A DNA stretch of 64,000 bases from contig NC_090128.1 in assembly GCF_040581485.1 (NCBI RefSeq), positions 8,432,001 through 8,496,000 on the forward strand. Reading direction: 5' to 3'. Below the pieces are notes generated by a model. It was not told where the DNA came from and ran no database searches. It saw only the letters and a program-made list of their open reading frames with translations. Positions 11,701-21,275 of this stretch are shown here, one piece after another. How positions within the stretch are numbered: the stretch's first letter is position 1; each line of letters begins with the position of its first letter. A program made the translations under genes and the position numbers. The stretch comes from Linepithema humile. Taxonomy: Eukaryota; Arthropoda; Insecta; Hymenoptera; Formicidae.

Positions 11701-13215
11701 AAGAATTTTTTACTGCTTCTTCTTTATTCATTAAAGCGCTATTACGCTTTCCGTACACTTATTTTTTAACATATATGTTACATTTCTATATCGATATATA
11801 TATTCTTTTTAAATTGAATAAACCATTTTATTGCGTGATTTAAAAAATAAAATGTTATCCAAATTACAAATATCAATTTTAAGACTCTTTATCCCGTTTC
11901 TTAATGTCATTCTTAAGCTGATTGTGAGATGAGATCGAAATGCTTTAATATTACACAGCCACAATTATTCACAGCTTTACGTATCGGAGAACTTATGAAT
12001 ATAGCTGTATACAGCAGCAGAGGCGGACTGTTTATCTACTCAGCCATCTATCTGCCTTGCTCGCGCCCAATTAATTATCCCTAATCAAGCGCGTTTGCAG
12101 GCCGCTCGCTCGCGATTCAATAACGTCGCGATATCGCGTTTCAATACGGGAATATTGAGTGCTGCGAGAATCGGTGCGGCGTGCGTGTCAACGACCTCAA
12201 ACGATCGCTGATGCGTTCATTACCGATTGCATTCATCGCCAATGACAATTTCGTAAGAGCTACTTTTCATGTATCAAGCTGTGTTGATTATGCATCTATT
12301 AGGTAATGTTCGTTTAAATCATAAACGTGCTATTATCGATTAAGCTGTTCAATTAATTACAATATTTCAACGTATAGTTTCTTCATTTTTATTTATCAAA
12401 AAAAATTTTATTCTTTATAAGATATTTTAAGATGATTATAGACACCTGGAAATCTTGAAAATTTCTTAGTTCAAGATGTCGCGAATAAACTATAAACGCC
12501 ATTAAACTGCGCGAAGTCGTTATTTCACTGCGATTACGTGGGAAACTACATCTAAAATAATCTTTAAATGTGAATCGTAAATTCACTTTTAAGCAAATTT
12601 GCATGATTTATCGGCCGATGTAAAGCGATCGCCGGATGTAGGAAGCGCGTGTCTGCACGCAGTCGCCCGCGCGCGCGTGAATGCGCGTCTAACTGTGCGC
12701 GCAAACATGCCGGATGTATACTCAGGAAATTTTATTTCTCAGTTGGAGATGCATACACAGATATACTGCTAATGTATGACTTGCACAGAGTATCTCTGTC
12801 GCATCTGTAAAATCGGAAGGGGTGATTGGTCGTAAAAACCGTATAAATGATGAAAAATGTATCGCGATATGTAACGGTGTATAAATGAAGACATGACATA
12901 AAAAAGATTGTAAGTTGCATGTACCTAGAAAATTATTTTTCGTTGAAATATCTCGATATATCAAGAATAATAGCGTATTGTAAGAAACTGTAAGAACCAT
13001 TTATGAGAACATTTATGTCGTGCAAAACGGACGTAAAGAATGTTCTCTCTGATCTCGTACACTTTTTCCATATAAGATATTATTTAGAAAAAGGATACAT
13101 AAAATCAATCTTTTCATTCAAAAAATTAATTTTACATAATATACAACGTAAAACCCTATAAAAAATAGAAAATTTTTTGTGATCAAGTCGTATTGTTTTG
13201 CCTTTTTAAAGTTTT
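8778..13215. other. Mostly AT-rich DNA, no supported gene
   Basis: AT-rich over most of its length, with CpG-rich islands at about 9050-9250, 10130-10520, 11030-11180 and 12050-12200. The plus-strand frames at 10081-10440 and 10561-10788 (the latter with CAIC and KVC) are open, but I cannot support them as genes. Confidence 0.45.
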
Positions 13216-13239
13216 TCCGAAAGTGTAAAGACTTTCGGA
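13216..13239. repeat. Short perfect hairpin
   Basis: TCCGAAAGT and its exact reverse complement ACTTTCGGA are separated by six bases, inside AT-rich DNA. Confidence 0.6.
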
Positions 13240-13610
13240 GATTTTAATTAAATGCACTTAATTTATATTTTTCATTAAAAAAAAACAGTATTTTACGCGA
13301 TCAATATTTTCTTTTCCATATAAACTTTTCCATATAACTTGTATTATCAATAATAAAATATCTTGAATATAAATATTGACCGTACGTTAAAATAATTCCG
13401 GCGGAAATTATTGTTAATAATAAATTTATAATAATTTAATTTATATTTATTTATATCTGTATTTTATTTATTTTTAATTTGTAATCAAATATTTTAAATT
13501 AATATAGTTATTTATTTTGGGACAATTTATATAAATATTAACTGAAAATATATTTGTACAGAGAGTTATTTATTAATATCACGAGTAAACTAGAAACAAC
13601 GTCGCATTAA

Positions 13611-14021
13611 GAAACGCAGCTTTTTAGAGAAAAGCATACTTTTGAAATCGATACATCCGATACGACGAAACAGCGTCGACGAAATGGACGACGTTTTAAG
13701 GTTTTCAACTTCGCGTGGAACTTTGCTTCGCAGCAAAAGAAAAAAAAAGGAAGTAAAAGTAGCTTATGCTTTAAGAAACAGAGAATTCTGAAGACAAATC
13801 GTCGGGCGGACGGAAACCCGATACAGCCCGCGGTAACGTTGAAAGCGGAGGAACTGGTAACAAAAGATAAAGCGGGGGAGGATGATGGAAGACAATGCCG
13901 CAAAAAGGAACCGACAAATCAAGCGGGAGAAACAAGTCAAAGCCTGTCCGACGCGTATCGAGAAAGTGCCAAGAACAAAGACAAGCGATTTTATACAATA
14001 TACGCTTGTACAGTTACTTAG
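13611..14021 (+). CDS. Charged open frame of 136 codons, possible terminal exon
   Basis: The frame is open from just after TAA (13608-13610) to TAG at 14019-14021 but contains no ATG, so it would have to be an internal or terminal exon, or a decayed gene. The predicted peptide is hydrophilic and Lys/Glu-rich in its C-terminal half (KAEELVTKDKAGEDDGRQC, then ETSQSLSDAYRESAKNKDKR) and basic in its N-terminal half. Possible acceptors are CTTTTTAG at 13620-13627 and GCTTCGCAG further in. An AATAAA lies about 180 bases past the stop. The frame fills a GC-richer bump between AT-rich flanks. This is what an exon looks like, but such bumps also favour long open frames by chance. Minus-strand frames over the same bases are Phe/Ser/Cys-rich and look like shadows. 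No family recognised. Confidence 0.32.
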   Translation, partial: ETQLFREKHTFEIDTSDTTKQRRRNGRRFKVFNFAWNFASQQKKKKGSKSSLCFKKQRILKTNRRADGNPIQPAVTLKAEELVTKDKAGEDDGRQCRKKEPTNQAGETSQSLSDAYRESAKNKDKRFYTIYACTVT

Positions 14022-14198
14022 AAAAGGAAGATATAAGTACACACGGTTAATTTTTAATTATTATTATTTTTGCAGACGTATGTTTAATCTTGCAAGCATA
14101 ACATTATTTTATCACGGCATGTAAAAGCGTATTTTACAAAGAAAATTAATGGGACTGAGAGATGTTACTCTACCTTGTTTCAATAAGTCTCTTCAATT

Positions 14199-14204
14199 AA
14201 TAAA
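14199..14204 (+). promoter_or_regulatory. Possible poly(A) signal AATAAA
   Basis: Lies 178 bases downstream of the stop of the frame at 13611-14021. AATAAA is common by chance in AT-rich DNA. Confidence 0.15.
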
Positions 14205-16195
14205 AATTATTTGTAACATTATTAGTGAAATTATTCTATTATACGTGATAATTTCATCGTAAGCTGCAAGAAATAAGCTGAACATCGTTTGCAAGGTGTT
14301 TGCTTTCAAAATCAAACTTTATCTTGCTTTTTCTTTCATTCATTTCGCATGCAATGAGAGATTAGCCTAAAAATTTAATACACAAAATAATTTATAATGC
14401 AACTAAATTTTTATTTACTTTACAAATATAAGATTTAAAATGCATTACTCTGAATTATATTGTGTATAATTTCTGCTAATACTATGAGTAAGTATATTTA
14501 AAGTTTATTTAAAGTTTAATTATACGTGCGCTTAATAATGTGATTCAAAAATTTTAATGACATTTATGGGCCATTATTTACTTGAATTATATAATTTATT
14601 AAATGTGTATTTAACAATGTAGAATCAGCAATTTCGCGGGATATGCTTTTGGAGCCTATGTATATCCCGGGTTAATTCATTCGCTGACCATAATCCGGTT
14701 AGCCAACGCGAACGGATTAACAATGTACGAGCATCTCTAAATTTATACGTATTAAACTGGTCTTTGGAACAGAGATTCTCAAACTTTTCAATTGTACACT
14801 GTCAGTGCCTTTCAATTAGTATTATCTGCAATATTTCGCAAATTTTTTGCAAAAATATATTTATTTGTAATTTTAATGAAATCACTTAAATCAAAAAGTT
14901 TGTTTTAATTCAGACGTATATGCATTTTTACTTATGGATACTAATCTTTTTCATTATTTTGTTTTATCAAAAGGAAAAAAAAGAAAAATTTGGAAGACAC
15001 AATTGAAATTTAATATCAGATAAAAAACAATCTCTTTGAAATGACATGAAACTCGTGACTTTATGACAGACGATTGTGTCATAGTGCGGTGTGTAGTTGT
15101 CGATAATTGAAATCACCTGAAATTATTATTAGCTGTGGCTCAGACGAGCGCGATGCTGGCGACCGATTCGATTATCGTTTCCTTCCGACGGTCGAAGAGT
15201 CGTTCTATATCGATACCATCCGGCGGCGAAACAAGGCAGCACGCGAAAATTGAATTTACGAGCCGGATAATTTCAGAGAACCTGAAATTTGTAAGCAATA
15301 GAGGAAGTGGTTATATTTGTCTGTGCATTGGTAAACGCATTAAAATTGGCGACTAAGAGCTTCAATCAAGAACACTCGATAACTAAGAATAACCAATGCA
15401 TGGAAATTTATGAAAATTATTTCTCAATTTATTATCTAAGATCTCATAACATCCAGTATGAATTCACGATGCATTAAACAGACATTTCGTTTCTTTCATA
15501 TTTTACGTATTAATGTAATTCTTATTATCTTTTCCTTTTTGTTGCTTGTCTTGCTGACGATGTATTTTATTCGTTTCGATCGGATAGATCTTGTATCTGA
15601 AGAAAAAAGATCTTCATCTTAAAGCGAAACTTAAATTACGTGTTTAGCTACAGCGCGATGCATTTATGTTAGAAAAGCTGCACTCGTTTTGTAACGAGAT
15701 TTTAATGGCGTCATTAAGAAAATCTTCTTTCTTATTATGCGAGAAACTGTCGTCAGTTTCACCCAGTTTCGAGATATTGAGATCAGCAATAATATTGTGA
15801 CATCGCGTTTCTTGATGTGTTTAAGATAATTATTGCGCCCCAGTAATTTACTGTTAATGAGTTTACCTAGGCAACTGTTTCTTTTACAACGCAATCGCAA
15901 GATGTTTGTACAGTTGCTTCTGAATTTATTTCTAAGGTATCTCTATATATTGTTCGTCTTTTCCGCTTACAATTATGCGTTGATAAAGTCTAGAATCAAT
16001 ACGAAGATTGCATTCTGTAATAAATTCGTAATAAAGGTCGCAGGCGACCTTTCCTTGAGAACTATGTAATGAGGAAACTGTCATCTTTCACAAGCCTTTA
16101 ATATTTAAATTTATCATATTCTCTGTAGTCTTAAAACTTAATGCGACAGAAATGATAAATATTTCGAATAAAATAAACTGTTATGTAAACTCTTC
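14205..16195. other. AT-rich DNA, no supported gene
   Basis: Largely AT-rich with a small CpG-rich island at about 15130-15260. A frame at 15135-15356 is open but starts at GTG and has no splice support. Confidence 0.45.
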
Positions 16196-16798
16196 TCAAA
16201 GAGGGATCGACTGCGTATAGGGAATACTGTTAGTATCAATTGCTACACTTCGTTGAACGCCCCGTAAATTTCGTGCACCGCGTTGAAACTTGTTCACGAG
16301 GTTGGCTTTCTTCGGTAAACTAAACGCATTCGAGCCATTATCGGCACGCGCAACGAATAACGCTTGTCGTGCTAGAAGAGAACTCTCTAATGACAGCTTT
16401 ATAAGCAGCTGGATATTTAATTCATCACGTGCAGCCACCGAGCCGGTTGCCGCGGGCACGTTCCACAAACAGATACGCTCGGATGCCCGATACATATGCA
16501 ACGAACGTACGTAAAAGTGCGCCTCGCCATCTACATTCGAATAGGCCGGTATAATTTTCATAATACCTAGGAGAGCCCTCCCCCCTCCCCCCCCCCTCCA
16601 TCCCTTCACGATCTCAATAACGTTATTGCCCGGCTTCCTCGTGCACCTGCGCGCCCCACGAACACCCACTCGAACAACGATTACCGAGTAAATATTCCGC
16701 GGCGCCGTTGCACCGCAACGAAACGCTTCGTCTTGTCGTCGTCGGTTCCGCAGACTTTGTGTCTCGAGAACTGATTGCCAGCAGTTCATGATTTGCAT
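16196..16798 (-). CDS. Longest ATG-started open frame in the window, 200 residues
   Basis: A complete ATG-to-TGA frame on the minus strand occupying a GC-rich bump between AT-rich flanks. The peptide begins MQIMNCWQSVLETQSLRNRR, has a glycine run from a G-rich stretch (WRGGGGGR, about residues 68-75), then mixed sequence such as SLESSLLARQALFVARADNG. No transmembrane span, zinc-binding pattern or known domain is evident. By rough calculation, an open run this long is expected about once or less in 64 kb of six-frame sequence, and the high local GC makes it likelier. It is therefore a candidate only. It could be an intronless lineage-specific gene, a non-coding CpG island, or chance. Confidence 0.22.
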   Translation of the reverse strand: MQIMNCWQSVLETQSLRNRRRQDEAFRCGATAPRNIYSVIVVRVGVRGARRCTRKPGNNVIEIVKGWRGGGGGRALLGIMKIIPAYSNVDGEAHFYVRSLHMYRASERICLWNVPAATGSVAARDELNIQLLIKLSLESSLLARQALFVARADNGSNAFSLPKKANLVNKFQRGARNLRGVQRSVAIDTNSIPYTQSIPL

Positions 16799-16893
16799 CG
16801 AAAGTTCTGCTTTAAGAAGAACAAGGCTTTGTAAAGTAAAATTCGTTGGAATAAAAAATTTGCAGATTGATTAAAATTATCGCAATTAAATTT

Positions 16894-17081
16894 GTAATCG
16901 ATATTACGTCAAATAATGTAATTAAGATTATTTCAGATAATATGTCCAATAAGCGAAATGTCAGCAATGCTGGCAGATTGACAGCAAATTTGATCAAATC
17001 GCGTCTGTCAATCTGCCAACGTTACTAACATGTGATTATTTGAATAATTAATGTTATTTAAAGTAACGTAATCGAGATTAC
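16894..17081. repeat. Imperfect foldback (inverted repeat), about 190 bp
   Basis: The core is a perfect 14-bp inverted repeat, TGGCAGATTGACAG at 16971-16984 and CTGTCAATCTGCCA at 17005-17018, with a 20-base loop. The arms continue outward with imperfect pairing to GTAATC at 16894 and GATTAC at 17081. Several mismatches next to the core would be G-U pairs in a minus-strand transcript. It resembles a small palindromic element or a hairpin RNA locus and abuts the TTAA-flanked element. Confidence 0.55.
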
Positions 17082-17111
17082 GCCTAAACATTTTTTGATG
17101 CCATGATTTAA

Positions 17112-17634
17112 GGATGTTTTGTATGTACAATCGTAGTTGCCGAAATTTGATTTTAACGAATATATGCTCTTCTCATATAGTTTGAGTAATAAAGATTGCA
17201 CAGAATCTTATCATTTATTCATAAATAGAGTGCAGAAATGTACTTTTGAATTTCTGTTATTTTTTTTTTCTGAGAATTTTCGAATTTTTTGAATTATGCT
17301 TGACGTGCGGATAAAGATTAGTTGTGTTTATCCACAATGCCAAAAATAGGTTCTTATCGATGGAAAGGAAAAATAGTGACCAAAAAAGTGTGTGAAAAGA
17401 AACTTCTTCAACAAACAAAAATTTTTTCTATCCATTTTAGCCACTTAAATCAACACAGTTACACGTTTTCCATAAAGTCACGGGTAAATCCGTTGCAAAT
17501 TAAAATCCTTATAACTTTTGATTGCTTCAGTGAATCGACTCCGGATTTTGTCACAAGTCTCCGAACGTATGTAAAAACAATCTGTAAAACTTTTGTTAAA
17601 TTTCTAATATTTCAAAAATAGGTACCAAACATCC
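17112..17634. mobile_element. TTAA-flanked non-autonomous element, 523 bp
   Basis: TTAA at 17108-17111 and at 17635-17638 flank a segment that starts GGATGTTTTGTA and ends with the complement of GGATGTTTGGTA. That gives terminal inverted repeats of about 12 bases with one mismatch. The TTAA duplication is the target preference of piggyBac-superfamily transposons (known family behaviour), so a non-autonomous relative is a reasonable inference. Other MITE types remain possible. There is no transposase: the 99-codon plus-strand frame at 17322-17621 starts with an ATG in AT-rich sequence and looks non-coding. Confidence 0.45.
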
Positions 17635-17638
17635 TTAA

Positions 17639-19337
17639 TCGCTTATTCATTCTCAGCGCTGAAAAACTGTAGTATAATTGTTTACTGAATAGTCGTCGCT
17701 CACCGCGTAACGACGCTCTGATCGCAACGTGTGAATACGATTGGCAGTCGGCAGTGACCTAATGGAGCCACTACGTGACGCGTCAAGAGTATTCCAGAAT
17801 TCCGACTTGACGATAAGTCTCGCCGCAGGTATTACCTGTCAGGCTCTTCGCCGTCGGCGGGACGATCGACGGCAGTCTGCTCGATATCCCGGTCGCAGAG
17901 CGATCGATCGACCGCTCTCGAGCACTTCGCCCGGAGGCAATAGTGAACGGAAACTCGACTTCGTATCCGGCGAAACTTATATTATATCGATAATTCAGTA
18001 GCGGAAGCCGCTGACCGGTCTTCCCGCTTATGGCGCAGTTCGCCCGAGACTTCTCGTGCATGCGCTCGCCACCCACGTGGGTGGACATTCGAGGCGAGGC
18101 AAGATAGGTAGTTCTAAGGTATAGGTGTACGGGTCGAGATTTTGGTTCACCGGTAATCGATAGTTACTTATCGGTACCGGTCTTCGGAGACCGCTGGCGT
18201 CGATCCAGTCGGGCAAGGCGAGCGGTGTCAATGGGCCGAGGTTCCGGTTCAGCCGATACCATAAAAGATTGCCGTCGTGATAGATTCTGACTTTGCATCG
18301 ATGAACTCACGCGTGATTAAAATTAGATAGATGTACGGTGCCAATCAAGAGAAGCGACTCATCCCTTCGAAATATCGAAAGATTAAAATTATATTGAACT
18401 TGGCGTTTAGAATTAAACCAGAGAGCCTCCTTTGGACATGCGAATTAAACATTTACTATACTTATGTTTCTCGTAACGTTACGATTTTTTTCAAAACTAG
18501 TGCGACATATTTGTCATTTGCTTATATTTTTAACACTTTAATAATGCTAATACGCATTAAGATACATTTTTTTACATAATTTAAAGTATCGCCTCTCTCC
18601 ACTTCAAAAATATACTAATTGAATCTTTTTTAACTTGCAGCAAAGAAAATTGATAAAATTAATTAAACGCAATGACAATGAACACGGAAATCAAATCTTA
18701 AAAAAACTATTATTTTTTCAACTATTGCATTCAGTTTGTTTTAAATTATTGCTTTAACAACAAATTGACGTTAATATAATTGCATCCAATAATACTGCAG
18801 TTAATTGCGTTGGGCTTTTATTATCGCGTTATCATTCTGTGCATTGACGTTATCGGCATTTAATGCTGTTAGTAATATATATTAGCTCATGCGTTACGCG
18901 TTGGTATGCGTAATCAAACTGAGAATAAAGGAAGAAAATGGATTTCCAGCCGCATTATGCCGTGACATCGCACGCGTGCACGCACAAGCGTTTCTCTCGG
19001 TTTCCCGCACAATCCGCGCGATTTTCGCGCTCTCGCGAGCCTTGATTAAAATATACATATGGCGGAGTCGCGCCCAACGATAATGCGGGCAACCAACGCG
19101 GAATTTTGCTATGGCATTCGCTGCAATCCACCGCCGCTCTATCCGCGCTGGCTGGTCGCAAACAGCTCACTGATAATTTCGCCCTTCGACACTCGATAAA
19201 TGCCGGCGATATCGTGATTAAATGGCCCATCAATGACTAGTACGAATCTGTCCCTATTCCGCAAACAACCATTAAAGTTTGCCGCAATTATACGTCGGAA
19301 AAGCGTATAATAGTGCGTCCGCTTCGATTTTAATTTA
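17639..19337. other. CpG-rich island, then AT-rich DNA, no supported gene
   Basis: About 17700-18300 is CpG-rich. It contains an open ATG frame at 17762 (MEPLRDASRVFQNS) that runs into a possible donor (CGCCGCAG then GTATTA), too weak to call. It also contains a short hairpin around 18139-18181. The rest is AT-rich. Confidence 0.4.
18069..18084. promoter_or_regulatory. 16-bp perfect palindrome centred on an E-box
   Basis: CCACCCACGTGGGTGG is its own reverse complement, with CACGTG at the centre. bHLH factors of the Myc/USF class bind CACGTG (family knowledge). Occupancy here is inference. Confidence 0.4.
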
Positions 19338-19581
19338 AGCGCAATAAATTCTCGAAATTATTTTTGGAAGATCAGATGTTGTGTGTGTGATTTGATCCTT
19401 GCCATATTCTAATGATAATTATTTAAGCGACATTTCGAAAAGAATAAATAATTTTAATTATGATTCTCTTGTTTTTTTAACGATTATTATTAATCTTTAT
19501 TCATTTAGAGATGGCAAGGATTGATCAAATCACACACAATGTCTGACCTTCAAAAAATAATTTAGAGAATTTATTGCGTTA
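19338..19581. repeat. Long hairpin (inverted repeat) with arms of about 70 bp
   Basis: The left arm (19338-19405) and right arm (19511-19581) are near-perfect reverse complements, differing at about six bases and two small indels. Each contains GTGTGTGATTTGATC, then CTTGCCAT next to a central spacer of about 105 bases. It could be a MITE-like foldback element or a locus giving long hairpin RNA. No target-site duplication is obvious. Confidence 0.7.
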
Positions 19582-19799
19582 TTCTTATTTATAAAGAATT
19601 AAAAATCTGTCTTAAATATCTCAGATTAATATTTTGTAAAGCCAAATGTTGAGGACTTGAAATTATTTTATCAAGGTGCTTCGATATTTTTTGCCAAATT
19701 TTTGACAAATAATAAAATATACTTTTTATTTTAAATTTTTCAATAATGTATTATATGTTCGTCTGTCAGTGTCGACCGCCAATGTTTCCTCGTCAAAGA

Positions 19800-20215
19800 C
19801 AGTAGAACACGATTTTCAATCCCGTGTCGACCTCTCGATTTTCGAGCGATACCGATGCTCGCGGTTGCGGTGCCGGACGTCGCGACGCACACCGGACGTA
19901 CACCGCAACGGCGCGCTGCCGCGGAGCCCCCGCGCGTCTGTTGCGCAGCGCGCGATTGTTGTAACGCGTCACACGCACGGACACGCGTGCCCCGACAACC
20001 CCGACGGTGCTTGTCGAGCCTGCGTCCGACATGGTACACGTGCTGCGCTTTCCCACGTACGTCAAGTCGCGTGTCCGACGGCTTAGCGACGGCGGGACGC
20101 CGTATCCCCGTACGCGGTTACGCGTGGAATCGACACGACGCTCGCTCAGCGTCGCCGTTAATGCCGAGGCCGCAATCACTTCATCGCTCTGTGACATCGC
20201 GATGTCGTGACATTC
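19800..20215. promoter_or_regulatory. CpG island, possible promoter region
   Basis: Very dense CG dinucleotides for about 400 bases, flanked by AT-rich DNA. Open frames of 67-134 codons run on both strands, none with clear coding character. It could mark a promoter or an unmethylated exon, but nothing in the sequence decides between them. Confidence 0.3.
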
Positions 20216-20628
20216 GGAAATTGTAACATGTTTAATATATCGATAACATTGTAAATCGTTAAACAGATGAATGGAGAAAAAACTAATAGAAAAAAATATT
20301 GAAAATCAGAAATATATACATACATTTAAATGTGCAGCACATGAAAATTACTCTTCCAATTCTCTTGTAAATTATAGATTGTCTGAAAGACTTTCTGATG
20401 AAAAATGTCAAACGAGACTACTCTGTTTCGGAATAATTTTATAATTATTTTAACGTAATTAATGGATTTTCTCGATAGCTATTTTTTACTAAACAGAACA
20501 TTGTAACTCCTGTAAATTCGCATTATTATATCATTTGCATTTCAAAATTTCGCGTGCATTGACCTTAAAGAGATGCGAATCCGAAAGTGAGATGGATCAA
20601 TGTGCGCCGGGTGTGATTCTAATGAGCA

Positions 20629-20662
20629 GCGAAAGTGTATCGAAACACCTGTCAAAACCAAT
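20629..20662 (+). repeat. First copy of a diverged 34-bp motif
   Basis: Reads GCGAAAGT, four variable bases, then CGAA, one variable base and CACCTGTCAAA. It matches 21242-21275 at 27 of 34 positions with no gaps. It contains the E-box CACCTG overlapping TGTCA. Confidence 0.4.
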
Positions 20663-21241
20663 ATTTGTTTGGCAACCACTCTGTTGTTTGTTTCCACTTC
20701 GGAATGCTTTCGCACAGCGAGGCCCGTGATTATTTATCGGGATGTTACAACGAGATTTTTGAAGTTATAATGCATTTATTTCAATATTTTATGCCTCGAC
20801 ATTTGCTTTATAATTGCGCGACATATGCGTTTCATTTGCTAATGACAATATAATTACAAAAATTTGTTTTTGAAAGCAGCTGCTTTTTCATTTTCTGTTA
20901 AACTTACACGTGTGGCATATAATATAATAATCAAAATTTCATCAAAATATTCACATAGTTGCTTAATTAGATTAATTAATAATATTCTATATCTTCGAGA
21001 ATAGGAAATAATGTTAATTTTTCAAATTTCTGGTATCCGCATTTTTTGAGAATAAGAATTATTACGAGACTCGATTTATTTTTTGTATAGAATTCCATTA
21101 GGCTGCCTGGCATCGGTATTCTTTTAATAATTACACACGTGTGATGACTTAATTAAAGTGTTGTGTGTGGGTACGGTTTCTCTATGGGGGCATATCTCTT
21201 GCAGGACCATGAGGGCGCGATTGCGGAATGCGTGACGGAAG

Positions 21242-21275
21242 GCGAAAGTCCGCCGAAGCACCTGTCAAACCCATT
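21242..21275 (+). repeat. Second copy of the 34-bp motif
   Basis: Same strand and register as 20629-20662, 613 bases downstream, with a shared 11-base core CACCTGTCAAA. It may be a reused regulatory site or chance similarity. Confidence 0.4.

Noticed and set aside
17322..17621. 99-codon frame inside the TTAA-flanked element
   Set aside because: No transposase-like motifs and AT-rich low-bias codons. It is most likely non-coding element sequence.
17762..17827. ATG frame MEPLRDASRVFQNS running into GTATTA
   Set aside because: Start context and donor are both weak.
18100..18260. RNA-like hairpin region resembling a structured RNA
   Set aside because: The pairing is short and imperfect, and no tRNA A or B box or rRNA sequence could be matched.
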